Part shown: positions 56,020 to 64,000 of the stretch, piece by piece
How the letters are laid out: the number at the start of each line of letters is the position of its first letter
Position numbering within the stretch: position 1 is the stretch's first letter
Origin: Senegalia massiliensis
Lineage (GTDB): Bacteria; Bacillota; Clostridia; Tissierellales; SIT17
NCBI RefSeq assembly: GCF_009911265.1
Contig: NZ_QXXA01000011.1
Span: 62,001 to 126,000 of the forward strand
Reading direction: 5' to 3'
Length of the DNA: 64,000 nucleotides
The notes under the pieces: model-generated
Databases searched by the model: none
The model's input: the letters and a program-made list of their open reading frames with translations, nothing else
What the model was told of the DNA's origin: nothing
Program-made: the position numbers and the translations under genes

Positions 56020-57432
56020 TTAAAATGGACCAAAATTAATGAGATTAGCTATTACAACTAATACTCCTGCAACTATATATTCTACTAAAATCAAAGGTAG
56101 TATCCATTTTGCCCATTTGTCCCAAGGTACTTTTGCTAAAGCAAGACCTGCCATAAAATATCCTGAAGTTGGTGTGAAAATATTAGAAATTCCATCTCCA
56201 AATTGATAAGCAAGTACAGCAGTTTGTCTTGTTACTCCTACTAAATCTGAAAGTGGAGCTAAAATTGGTATAGAAACTGCTGCCTGACCACTGCCTGATG
56301 GTACTATAAAATTAAGGAAACATTGGAAAATATACATTCCTAATGCTGCAAGATATGATGGTAGTCCTGATACTAAACTAGCTGTAGAATGTAATATTGT
56401 GTCAAGTATTTGCCCTTCTGTAAGTACGACAAGTATAGCCCTTGCAAATCCAACAACTAGAGCTCCTCCCGCTAGATTAGACATACCTTCTATGAGACTT
56501 TCTGCAAAGCCATTAAATCCAAGTCCTCCTACAATAGCAACTACTATAGCCATCCCTAAGAAGAGTGCAGAAATTTGTTCTATATACCAACCATAATTTA
56601 CAACACCAAATACTAATAATCCTATTGTTACTGCTACTACTAATAAAACTATTTTATGCCTTACTGTAAAATCCATTAAATTATCTAAATCTAGAGTATC
56701 TTCTCTTTTTTGATCTGCTTCATACATTAATGATTTTTTAGGATTTTTCTTAACCCTTCCTGCATACCAGAAAATAAATGAGGTAGCTAATAGATACATC
56801 ACAATATATGCGAATATTCTATATCCCATACCAGAAAATAAAGGAATTCCAGCTATACCTTGTGCTACTCCTATAGTAAAAGGATTCATAAATGCCCCTG
56901 CAAATCCAGCCCCAGCTCCTACAAGCACCATTCCTACTCCTGTAAGAGAGTCAAATCCAAGTGCTATTGCAAGTGTTACCATTATAGGTATAAAGGGAAG
57001 TGTTTCTTCTGCCATACCAAAAACAGCACCACCAAGTGAAAATACAAACATAATTATAGGTATTATTAGTTTTTCTTTGCCTGCCATCATTATAGTTACT
57101 TTACCTAATCCTGCTTCTGTAGCTCCTGTTGCTTCTACAACAGCAAATGATCCACCAACTATGAAAATGAAAAATATTATTAATGCCGTTTCAACCATAC
57201 CTTTTGGTACAGATTTTAACAATCCAAATGGAGTTACTGGTGTTTTTTCAACATTTTCAAATGATTCAGGATCTAATACTTCTCTTCCCTCTTCGTTTTC
57301 CACCATATTATATTCGCCAGCTGGTACAATGTATGTGAGAACTCCACAAATTAAAATTATTGTTAATAGTATTACATATACATGTGGTACCTTAAACTTT
57401 TTCTTTTTATTATCTAATTTAACATCACTCAT
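56020..57432 (-). CDS. YfcC family transporter
   Basis: 470 residues, about 12 helices. The family (related to short-chain fatty acid and basic amino acid/peptide carriers) begins as here with V-P-H-V-Y-V-I-L-L-T-I-I-L-I-C-G-V-L-T-Y-I-V-P-A-G-E-Y. Further signatures are GMAEETLPFIPIMVTLA, GAGAGFAGAFMNPFTIGVAQGIAG, FIVPSGSGQAAVSIPIL and QFGDGISNIFTPTSGYFMAGLA. It lies between an M20 hydrolase and a D-aminoacylase, so import of N-acyl amino acids or small peptides is likely. Start after GGGGGT. Confidence 0.88.
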   Translation of the reverse strand: MSDVKLDNKKKKFKVPHVYVILLTIILICGVLTYIVPAGEYNMVENEEGREVLDPESFENVEKTPVTPFGLLKSVPKGMVETALIIFFIFIVGGSFAVVEATGATEAGLGKVTIMMAGKEKLIIPIIMFVFSLGGAVFGMAEETLPFIPIMVTLAIALGFDSLTGVGMVLVGAGAGFAGAFMNPFTIGVAQGIAGIPLFSGMGYRIFAYIVMYLLATSFIFWYAGRVKKNPKKSLMYEADQKREDTLDLDNLMDFTVRHKIVLLVVAVTIGLLVFGVVNYGWYIEQISALFLGMAIVVAIVGGLGFNGFAESLIEGMSNLAGGALVVGFARAILVVLTEGQILDTILHSTASLVSGLPSYLAALGMYIFQCFLNFIVPSGSGQAAVSIPILAPLSDLVGVTRQTAVLAYQFGDGISNIFTPTSGYFMAGLALAKVPWDKWAKWILPLILVEYIVAGVLVVIANLINFGPF

Positions 57433-57451
57433 TTATATACCCCCTATTTTT

Positions 57452-58654
57452 TTAACTACAATATTCCATGGCTATCAATGTATATATAACTGTAGCAGGA
57501 TAAACTTGCTTTTTGTCTATAAACTCCTTAGATGAATGAGCTGATTCCAAATCTCCTGGCGCAAATACAATCGTCTCTATATTTGCATATGATGAAAGTA
57601 ATCCTCCATCAGTCCATGCTGGGAAATAAGTTAATTTTGTATCTTTATCCATTATTTTATCTGTTATACCTTTAGATATCTTCACTATATCACTATTTGT
57701 ATCTGTTTCCATAGCTTCATGAACATAACCATCTCTCATAACACTTTCTTTCATTATTTTCATTTCACATTTAAATTTATCATCTTTTTTAGACATATCA
57801 TCTAAAATATCTTGATATTCTTTTAACATATCTTGATAGTTTTCTTTTGGTACCCATCTTCTATCTATTTTGAGTTTGCAATTTCCTGCTACTGTACTTG
57901 GCTGAGTTCCACCATTTATAGTTCCATAATTCATAGAAGATGTACCTATTATAGGATGAGTATTTGAGTATATTTTTGGTATAACTTCATCTTCTATCCT
58001 CTGTATAAAATTTGTTGCTTTTACTATTGCATTTATACCTTCTTCTTGTTTTCCACCATGAACAGTTTTTCCTACAAAATCAAACTCAATCCATTCTAAT
58101 CCTCTATGAGCCACACATATTTCTAGCCTTGTAGGCTCTCCAACTATGGCAGCATCTATATCTAAATTTCTTTTAAGTAAATCTATGGTTCCTTCACTAC
58201 CTTCTTCTTCATCAATTACTCCTGCAAATATTAAATCACCTTTTAATTCAACTTTTGACCTTTTAATTGCTATCATAGAAGCTATCATGCATGCTAAAGG
58301 TCCTTTCATATCTACAGTCCCTCTTCCATATAGTTTATTGTCTTTTTCTATTAATTTACATGCATTTTCCATATCATATGGAGGTACAGTATCAGTATGT
58401 CCTGTTAATAATAAATTCTTTCCGATACCATTTCCTTTGATTCTTGCAATAACATTACACCTTCCATCTACTACTTCTTGAACTTCCACTTTAATATTTT
58501 CAGATTCAAAAATATGTTTAATTTTTTCTGCAACTTTTGTTTCTTGCGATTGAATTCCTGGATAACTTGGTATTTCTACTAATTCTTTGATAATCTTAAT
58601 AACTTCTTTTTCTGAAATTAATTCCTTAATTTCATCGACTTTTTTATTATACAT
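57452..58654 (-). CDS. M20 family peptidase/deacetylase (ArgE/DapE-like)
   Basis: Di-zinc hydrolase of 400 residues. L-T-G-H-T-D-T-V-P (first zinc His and Asp), Y-G-R-G-T-V-D-M-K-G (bridging Asp), D-E-E-E-G-S-E-G-T (catalytic Glu pair), and a lid domain beginning about residue 190. The family removes acyl groups from amino acids or cleaves small peptides. First gene of the operon with yfcC and the D-aminoacylase gene. Its promoter carries the ATAGTTCAT operator. Confidence 0.9.
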   Translation of the reverse strand: MYNKKVDEIKELISEKEVIKIIKELVEIPSYPGIQSQETKVAEKIKHIFESENIKVEVQEVVDGRCNVIARIKGNGIGKNLLLTGHTDTVPPYDMENACKLIEKDNKLYGRGTVDMKGPLACMIASMIAIKRSKVELKGDLIFAGVIDEEEGSEGTIDLLKRNLDIDAAIVGEPTRLEICVAHRGLEWIEFDFVGKTVHGGKQEEGINAIVKATNFIQRIEDEVIPKIYSNTHPIIGTSSMNYGTINGGTQPSTVAGNCKLKIDRRWVPKENYQDMLKEYQDILDDMSKKDDKFKCEMKIMKESVMRDGYVHEAMETDTNSDIVKISKGITDKIMDKDTKLTYFPAWTDGGLLSSYANIETIVFAPGDLESAHSSKEFIDKKQVYPATVIYTLIAMEYCS

Positions 58655-58670
58655 TAAACTCCCCTTTCTT

Positions 58671-58711
58671 ATAGTTCATTATATGAACTATAGATTTGGT
58701 ATATGAACTAT
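58671..58711. promoter_or_regulatory. probable IclR operator
   Basis: A perfect 9-bp inverted repeat ATAGTTCAT/ATGAACTAT with a 3-base centre (58671-58691) and a third identical half-site ATGAACTAT (58703-58711), 20 bases apart on the same strand. It lies 17 bases before the M20 gene start and next to the iclR gene, so the regulator most likely acts here. Confidence 0.75.
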
Positions 58712-58751
58712 TTGTAATAATTATAACATAATCTTCTGAATATTACTACAA

Positions 58752-58787
58752 AAAAATATATTCCATAAATTTATGGAATATATTTTT
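58752..58787. terminator. terminator overlapping the iclR stop codon
   Basis: A 36-base perfect palindrome (arm AAAAATATATTCCATAAA) that includes the last iclR codons. The minus strand runs into T. It separates iclR from the operator-controlled operon downstream. Confidence 0.8.
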
Positions 58788-59526
58788 CTACCTTTGGTCT
58801 ATATTTAAATAATATTTCTTTTAATTTTTCTATTTTTTTCATATAGTCATCCGTTTTTAAAAAAGATACAGCTAAGCAGGCTACAACTTCTCTTTTAGAG
58901 TTAAATATAGGAATACCTACCCCTATTGCATATTTAAAACTTTCTTCTATACTAGTTACATAACCATCTTTTTTTATTTTTTCATACTCTTGTAAAATTT
59001 TTTGAGTAGTTGTAAGTGTATTTTTAGCTACTTTCTCATATGTTTCTTTCTGTAATATTTTTATTACTTTTTCTCTATCGTAATAAGCCATAAGACATTT
59101 TCCATAACAGCCTCGATTTATAGGATAAAAAATTCCTGGCCTGTAATTCATTTTCATAGGTTGATATAATTCAATTTCATAAAGTGATATTATTTTTTCT
59201 CTATCTCTTATAGCTAAACCTACAGATTCTTTTGCTTCAGCAGATATTTCATTTAATATCTCTTCTACTTTATTTTCAAAGTTAAAATTATTCAAATATA
59301 CACTTCCTAATCTATAGACTTGAGGACCTAATCTATACATCTTAGTTAAATTATCTTTTATTACTAAATCATTTTCTAAAAAAACATTTAAAATTCTGTG
59401 TATGGTTGTTTTATTTATTTCTAATATATCTGCTAATTCTTGTGCTTTATACTCATATGGTGTATCGCTTAATTTATTAAGTATTAATATAGATTTTTCA
59501 ATGCTTGATAAATTTTTACTACTCAT
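58771..59526 (-). CDS. IclR family transcriptional regulator
   Basis: 251 residues from ATG 59526 (GAGGT upstream). N-terminal winged HTH (SSIEKSILILNKLSD...KAQELADILEINKTTIHRILNVFLENDLVI) and C-terminal IclR ligand domain (GSVYLNNFNFENKVEEILNEISAEAKESVGLAIRD...MKMNYRPGIFYPINRGCYGKCLMAYY...SFKYAIGVGIPIFNSKREVVACLAVSF). The effector is probably an amino-acid derivative handled by the neighbours. Overlaps the upstream hydrolase gene by 8 bases. Confidence 0.93.
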   Translation of the reverse strand: MSSKNLSSIEKSILILNKLSDTPYEYKAQELADILEINKTTIHRILNVFLENDLVIKDNLTKMYRLGPQVYRLGSVYLNNFNFENKVEEILNEISAEAKESVGLAIRDREKIISLYEIELYQPMKMNYRPGIFYPINRGCYGKCLMAYYDREKVIKILQKETYEKVAKNTLTTTQKILQEYEKIKKDGYVTSIEESFKYAIGVGIPIFNSKREVVACLAVSFLKTDDYMKKIEKLKEILFKYRPKVEKYIP

Positions 59527-60763
59527 TATCATACCTCATTGCTAACTCTACTATAGTATTTAACATCAGTTCAATACCCTTTTCAAAATCTTTAGGCTTA
59601 GTAAATTCATCTGGATGATGACTTAACCCATTTTCACTAGGTACGAATATTAAAGATGTAGGAGTTATATGAGCCATATTCATTGCATCATGTCCTGCAC
59701 CACTATTCATTTTTAAATATTTGTATCCCAATTTTTCTGATATATTTTCCATTAGCTTTATATTTTCTTCTGATAAGTCTACTGGAGGCGTATAAAGTGT
59801 CTTTATAACTTCAATATCTACATCTAATTCTTTTTTTATTTTTTCAATTTCATTTTTAAAACTATTATATACACTATTAATATTTTGTTCTTTAGTAGAT
59901 CTAATATCTACTGAAATTTCTACAAAGCCAGGTATAACATTAGAAGCATTTGGGGATAACTTTAGTTCACCAACAGTTGCTACTGTACCTTCACCTATAT
60001 TTTTTGCTATTTTTTCTATAGAAATTATAAATTTTGATGCTGCAACTAATGCATCTTTTCTATTGTCCATAGGAGTAGTACCTGCATGTCCTGCTTTTCC
60101 TTTGAATTTTATATCATATCTATCTAATCCTACTATTGTTTCTACAAGTCCTATATCTTTATTATTATTTTGTAAAACAGGTCCTTGTTCAATATGAAGT
60201 TCTATAAAAGCTTTTATGGAATTCTCATCCCTTTTTGCATCTTCTAAATTAGGGGTTAAGCCAAATTCTATCATTGCTTCTCTTAAGCTAACTCCTTTTT
60301 TGTCTTTAGCCCTATCTAATTCTTCTTCTTTAATTAATCCTGCCATAGATCTAGAATTTGATACTCCAGTACCAAAACGTACTCCTTCTTCATCATTCAT
60401 TGCAACCATTTCTATTGGATAGAAATTTTCTATATTATTTTCATCCAATACTCTCATGATTTCAATAGCTGCTACTACTCCTAATACTCCATCTAATTTT
60501 CCACCATTTATTACACTGTCATAATGAGAACCAAACATAATAACTAGTGCATTAGAATTTTTCCCTTCTCTTCTACCAAATAGATTAGAATAACCGTCTT
60601 CATATATCTCTAAGCCTATTTTCTTCATTTCCTTTTTTATATATTCTCTAGCTTCTTTATCTTCTTTTGTAAAAGAGAGTCTTGTTACTCCATTTCCTGG
60701 TGTCTCATTAAATCTAGCTAATTGTTCAATATCATTAACTACTCTACCTAAATTTATTCTCAT
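59519..60763 (-). CDS. Zn-dependent N-carbamoyl-amino acid / allantoate amidohydrolase-type enzyme
   Basis: M20-fold amidase of 414 residues, hydantoinase/carbamoylase family. M-F-G-S-H-Y-D-S-V-I-N-G-G-K-L-D-G-V-L-G (zinc ligands), M-N-D-E-E-G-V-R-F-G-T-G (catalytic Glu), F-I-E-L-H-I-E-Q-G-P-V-L and M-N-S-G-A-G-H-D-A-M-N-M match L-N-carbamoylase and allantoate/ureidoglycolate hydrolases. No hydantoinase, allantoinase or other purine catabolic gene is near, so a carbamoyl- or acyl-amino acid substrate is preferred. Cotranscribed with iclR. Confidence 0.88.
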   Translation of the reverse strand: MRINLGRVVNDIEQLARFNETPGNGVTRLSFTKEDKEAREYIKKEMKKIGLEIYEDGYSNLFGRREGKNSNALVIMFGSHYDSVINGGKLDGVLGVVAAIEIMRVLDENNIENFYPIEMVAMNDEEGVRFGTGVSNSRSMAGLIKEEELDRAKDKKGVSLREAMIEFGLTPNLEDAKRDENSIKAFIELHIEQGPVLQNNNKDIGLVETIVGLDRYDIKFKGKAGHAGTTPMDNRKDALVAASKFIISIEKIAKNIGEGTVATVGELKLSPNASNVIPGFVEISVDIRSTKEQNINSVYNSFKNEIEKIKKELDVDIEVIKTLYTPPVDLSEENIKLMENISEKLGYKYLKMNSGAGHDAMNMAHITPTSLIFVPSENGLSHHPDEFTKPKDFEKGIELMLNTIVELAMRYDNE

Positions 60764-60795
60764 ATTATCATCTCCAATACCATTATATCATTTAA

Positions 60796-61956
60796 TTATT
60801 TGTTAGTATTGTTAAATTCTTCTTTTATCTTTTCTAATATATCTTTATTTTCAATTATTTCTTTTCCAGTTGTAGCTAAAGCTTTTATTGTTTTCTTCAT
60901 ATTTTCATGTGCATAATCTGTAAGTGTAGCATCCCTAAATTCTCTTGTATGACCTGGAACTTCTCGTCCTGTAATATCAAATGTTGGATGAATTGCAGGG
61001 CATACTTGACTTACATTTCCTGCATCTATAGAACCAAAGCTTTCTCTAGGCTCATGTATTTCTTCTACACCAGTATCTTTTAAATTTTTTGTATATAAAT
61101 CAGACAACACATTATTTGTAACCATATTATCATAAGATGCTTCATAATTTGATATTTCTATTTCTGTTCCTGCTGCAAGTGATGCTCCCTTAGCACAGTT
61201 CTTAACTTTTTCTACTAATTCAGTTAAATATGTTTTAGTAGTAGCTCTTACATAAAATTGTGCTATAGCTAAATCAGGTACAATATTAGCAGCTTGTCCA
61301 CCTTCTTTTATTATTCCATGAATTCTTGCAGAAGGTAAAATATGTTCTCTGAACGCATTTATATTATTAAAAGTATTTATTGCTGCATCTAACGCATTTA
61401 TACCTTCATGAGGAGAAGCTGCAGCATGAGCTGTTCTTCCTGTATATTTAAATTGTATAGCTTCCATTGCCAGACTTTTTCCACTTTTTTCATATTTATC
61501 CCCTGGGTGAGCTATCATTGCTACATCTATATCATCAAAGGAACCCTTTTCTACCATTATTACTTTAGCACCGCTAGTTTCTTCTGCTGGTGTCCCAAAT
61601 ACTACTACTTTTCCACCAATATCATCTATGATTTTACTTAATGTAATTCCAGCTCCAGTACTTGTAGTTCCAAGTATATTATGACCACACCCATGACCTA
61701 TGCCTGGAAGTGCATCATATTCAGCTAAATAACTAATAGTCGACCCTTCTTTACCACTATCATAAGTAGCTTTAAATGCTGTATCTATATCTAAATAGTT
61801 TTCTTCTACATCAAATCCATGCTTTTTTAATATATCTATATGAGCCTTACTAGATTTATATTCTTCATATCCTAGCTCAGGATTATCATATATGTATTTA
61901 CTTAAATCTTTAAGTTCCTTTTCTAAATCTTTTACTATTTTATCAATACTATTCAT
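60796..61956 (-). CDS. M20D amidohydrolase (AbgB/HipO-like)
   Basis: 386 residues. Metal residues are in P-G-I-G-H-G-C-G-H-N-I-L-G (the bridging Cys of the M20D branch) and G-T-P-A-E-E-T-S-G-A-K (catalytic Glu); further ligands are in the A-M-I-A-H-P-G-D region and P-T-F-D-I-T-G-R-E-V-P-G-H-T-R-E-F near the C-terminus. The family hydrolyses N-acyl or aminobenzoyl amino acids and small dipeptides. It begins 115 bases after the orr stop and ends 33 bases before the carbamoylase-type gene, so these form a leftward series. Confidence 0.9.
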   Translation of the reverse strand: MNSIDKIVKDLEKELKDLSKYIYDNPELGYEEYKSSKAHIDILKKHGFDVEENYLDIDTAFKATYDSGKEGSTISYLAEYDALPGIGHGCGHNILGTTSTGAGITLSKIIDDIGGKVVVFGTPAEETSGAKVIMVEKGSFDDIDVAMIAHPGDKYEKSGKSLAMEAIQFKYTGRTAHAAASPHEGINALDAAINTFNNINAFREHILPSARIHGIIKEGGQAANIVPDLAIAQFYVRATTKTYLTELVEKVKNCAKGASLAAGTEIEISNYEASYDNMVTNNVLSDLYTKNLKDTGVEEIHEPRESFGSIDAGNVSQVCPAIHPTFDITGREVPGHTREFRDATLTDYAHENMKKTIKALATTGKEIIENKDILEKIKEEFNNTNK

Positions 61957-62027
61957 TTATAAATTCTCCTTTCAATTTTAAAATTGTCATATTATTTATT
62001 TTACCCTATTTAATATTTTTTAAATTA

Positions 62028-62058
62028 AAAGAACCTTGAATTAAACTCAAAGTTCTTT
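62028..62058 (-). terminator. terminator after orr
   Basis: Imperfect stem AAAGAACTTTGA/TTCAAGGTTCTTT with a short loop, then TTAATTT on the minus strand, 14 bases past the orr stop. Confidence 0.7.
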
Positions 62059-62071
62059 CTATAATTATTAT

Positions 62072-63145
62072 TTATTTCAAATAATCTTTATATATAAATT
62101 GTGATGTCATGGACCTTAATATTGCTACATAATTCAGTTCAAATTCTAATACGTCGCCTATATCATAATTATTATTTGTATGAGTTAAATCTAATATAAT
62201 ATGATCACTACTTCCTCCTAATATCTCTATATTTTCATCTATAGGCTTCATCCAATCTAAGTCAATATCTTGTCTTCCTATTGCACATATTGCTCTTATC
62301 ATATCTCCTTTATCTTCAAATACAGGTACACTACCAAAGGCATCTACAGATGCAGTACCTATAGGTTTTGAAGGTTTCTTTTTAAGTTCTATTATTTCTG
62401 TTTTAAGTTTATATGCATCTATAAATGTATCATCTATTCTAGTATCATTTACTTCTACTGTACCTAGCATTAAAATTGTTCCAAATCTTAATTGATTAAC
62501 AAAATTAGGCAATTTTCCTTTTTGAATTAAATGTGTACTACTTGAGTTTCCTCCTGATATAGTATTAACTTTTATATCAAACTTTTCCTCTATTTTTGTT
62601 TTTAGTCTATTTAATTTTTCTAAATTTTCTTCTGTAGGCATTATCCCACCAAAACAAGATAGATTAGTACCAAGTCCTTCAAACTCTACACCCTTTAGTT
62701 CTATTATTTTTTCCACTGTTTTTAATGCATCTTCTTCATCAAAAACTCCTTCTCTTAAATCACCAACATCTATCATAAGTATTATTTTATGTTTTTTACC
62801 TATTTTAAGAGATTCTTCAGATAACTTTGTTATAGTTTTAATTTCTGAATTTAAGGATATATCTGAGAATTTTACTACATCAGCTGCATTAGATATCATA
62901 GGAAGACGAAGTAACATTTTTTCTGCTTTTATATCCTTTAATCCTTTTAATGCTTCTATTCTGGATTCACCTATTATTTTTATTCCACCTTCTATTAATG
63001 CATTTGCAACTTCAACTGATCCACAAGTAACCTTATTCACTCCTACTATTTCCACTCCTATGGATTTACAAATATCAACCATCTTCTTAGTGTTATGAGT
63101 GATTTTTCCTAAATCCACTTCAACTCTTGGATACCTTTTTGTCAT
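62072..63145 (-). CDS. orr: ornithine racemase-type PLP enzyme (alanine racemase N-terminal fold)
   Basis: 357 residues from ATG 63145 (GGGGGAG upstream). PLP barrel with the Schiff-base lysine in V-G-V-N-K-V-T-C-G, then I-M-I-D-V-G-D-L-R-E-G-V, S-G-G-N-S-S-S-T and R-F-G-T-I-L-M-L-G. The arrangement matches Orr of Clostridium sticklandii, which makes D-ornithine for oxidative ornithine fermentation. The D-ornithine aminomutase genes ora/ord are not in the window, so the amino acid acted on is inferred. Head of the amino-acid derivative region. Confidence 0.85.
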   Translation of the reverse strand: MTKRYPRVEVDLGKITHNTKKMVDICKSIGVEIVGVNKVTCGSVEVANALIEGGIKIIGESRIEALKGLKDIKAEKMLLRLPMISNAADVVKFSDISLNSEIKTITKLSEESLKIGKKHKIILMIDVGDLREGVFDEEDALKTVEKIIELKGVEFEGLGTNLSCFGGIMPTEENLEKLNRLKTKIEEKFDIKVNTISGGNSSSTHLIQKGKLPNFVNQLRFGTILMLGTVEVNDTRIDDTFIDAYKLKTEIIELKKKPSKPIGTASVDAFGSVPVFEDKGDMIRAICAIGRQDIDLDWMKPIDENIEILGGSSDHIILDLTHTNNNYDIGDVLEFELNYVAILRSMTSQFIYKDYLK

Positions 63146-63189
63146 TTTATACTCCCCCAATATTTTAATTTGTTTATATTTAAATTTCT

Positions 63190-64000
63190 TTAAATACCTT
63201 TCATTGTAAGTGATACTCTACCTTTTTCTAAATCCACATCAATAACTTTTACTTTTACACTATCTCCTACTGAAACTATATCCATTGGATTTTTTACATA
63301 TTTATCACTTAACTGAGATATATGAACTAAACCATCTTGTTTTACTCCAATATCTATAAATGCACCAAAATCTACTACATTTCTTACTGTTCCACTTAAT
63401 ATCATTTCAGGTTTTAAGTCTTCCATCTTAAGTACATCTGATCTAAATACTGGCTTAGGCATATCTTCCCTTGGATCACGTCCTGGCTTTTCTATTTCTT
63501 TTGCTATATCTTTTAGTGTTGGAACTCCTACCTCTAATTCTTCTGCCAATTCTTCTATTGAACCATTTTCTATTATCTTAGATTTTATATCTTTAAGTTT
63601 TCCACTTTTTATATCTTGTTTTGAATAACCTAATCTATTTATTAATTTCATAGTTATATCATAACTTTCAGGATGAACTGAAGTATTATCAAGGGGATTA
63701 TCTCCTTCTGATATTCTAAGGAATCCTGCACATTGTTCAAAAGTTTTTCCACCAAGTCTTTTAACTTTTTTAATTTCTTTTCTATTTTTGAATTTTCCTA
63801 TCTCTTCTCTATATTTTACTATGTTTTTAGATACTGAAGGTGATAAGCCAGCAACATAGTTGAGAAGTGAAGGTGATGCTGTATTTAAATCTACTCCAAC
63901 TGTATTAACACAATCTTCTACTACTGATTTAAGAGAATGTGAAAGTTTAGATTGATTTAAATCATGTTGATATTGACCTACTCCTATACTTTTTGGATCA
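63190..64000 (-). CDS. tex: Tex-like S1 RNA-binding protein, partial (C-terminal part)
   Basis: The C-terminal 269 residues of Tex (family length about 720), a transcription accessory protein. The reading frame runs off the right edge of the window. Visible are the YqgF/HhH region D-P-K-S-I-G-V-G-Q-Y-Q-H-D, VVEDCVNTVGVDLNTASPSLLNYVAGLS, the helix-hairpin-helix around FKNRKEIKKVKRLGGKTFEQCAGFLRI, and the S1 domain GTVRNVVDFGAFIDIGVKQDGLVHISQLS near the C-terminus. The true start is outside. Leftward, ending 44 bases before orr. Confidence 0.95.
   Translation of the reverse strand, partial: DPKSIGVGQYQHDLNQSKLSHSLKSVVEDCVNTVGVDLNTASPSLLNYVAGLSPSVSKNIVKYREEIGKFKNRKEIKKVKRLGGKTFEQCAGFLRISEGDNPLDNTSVHPESYDITMKLINRLGYSKQDIKSGKLKDIKSKIIENGSIEELAEELEVGVPTLKDIAKEIEKPGRDPREDMPKPVFRSDVLKMEDLKPEMILSGTVRNVVDFGAFIDIGVKQDGLVHISQLSDKYVKNPMDIVSVGDSVKVKVIDVDLEKGRVSLTMKGI

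Noticed and set aside
59519-60763. Allantoate amidohydrolase of purine catabolism
   Set aside because: No allantoinase, xanthine dehydrogenase or ureidoglycolate genes nearby. Neighbours point to amino-acid derivatives instead.

Overview
The window is a very AT-rich stretch of a low-GC anaerobic firmicute chromosome, most likely a Clostridia/Tissierellia-type amino-acid fermenter. The evidence is clostridial-type gene content (glutamate dehydrogenase, acyl-CoA dehydrogenase with EtfBA, Rex, ornithine racemase, N-acyl/N-carbamoyl amino-acid hydrolases), AGGAGG ribosome-binding sites, a CIRCE element, guanine and FMN riboswitches, an LPXTG surface protein, and two genes with an in-frame TGA at a conserved cysteine position. 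The species cannot be named from the sequence.

Left end (1-6.9 kb). Two leftward genes are broken: homoserine dehydrogenase by a one-base insertion, and a DAO-Rieske flavoprotein by two in-frame TAA codons. Facing them are two rightward selenoprotein candidates: a CoA-disulfide-reductase-like flavoenzyme (TGA at the redox Cys, U42) and an ArsM-like methyltransferase (TGA at the third arsenic-binding Cys, U193). Each TGA is followed at the same distance by a small hairpin with a GG-containing loop. A D-cysteine desulfhydrase, a DUF2871 membrane protein and a small orphan follow.

Mobile element (6.94-13.76 kb). A compact integrated element of about 6.8 kb sits at the 3' end of guaA, bounded by a 13-bp direct repeat. 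It carries a tyrosine integrase, a DUF3173 protein, an HUH replication/transfer initiator, an FtsK/TcpA-type ATPase, a cargo operon of unknown small proteins, triplets of probable integrase arm sites at both ends, and a nested-palindrome candidate origin. No type IV secretion genes are seen. The element also supplies the terminator now used by guaA.

Core block (13.7-46 kb). This holds guaBA under a guanine riboswitch, an LCP cell-wall ligase, the larE-larB-larC nickel-pincer-cofactor genes (larC probably made by a -1 frameshift on a run of nine A), an NhaC antiporter, groESL, an AI-2E exporter-family protein, DUF554, an OGG-type glycosylase, gdhA, an ATPase with an Asp23-like tail, and a chemoreceptor. 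Next come bcd-etfB-etfA with a sigma-54 promoter, paired enhancer-like sites and a Rex-like site, beside the sigma-54 activator and rex genes. Then follow an ABC-F protein, a cluster of DnaA boxes, tsaD, tsaE-tsaB-rimI, a YIP1 protein, and ribU under an FMN riboswitch.

Right end (46-64 kb). A 1785-residue sortase-anchored adhesin is followed by an MFS transporter and a znuCB-type metal ABC pair. The last block is a leftward amino-acid-derivative scavenging region: ornithine racemase, two M20 peptidases, a carbamoylase-type hydrolase, an IclR regulator with an obvious operator, a YfcC transporter and a D-aminoacylase. The window ends inside tex.
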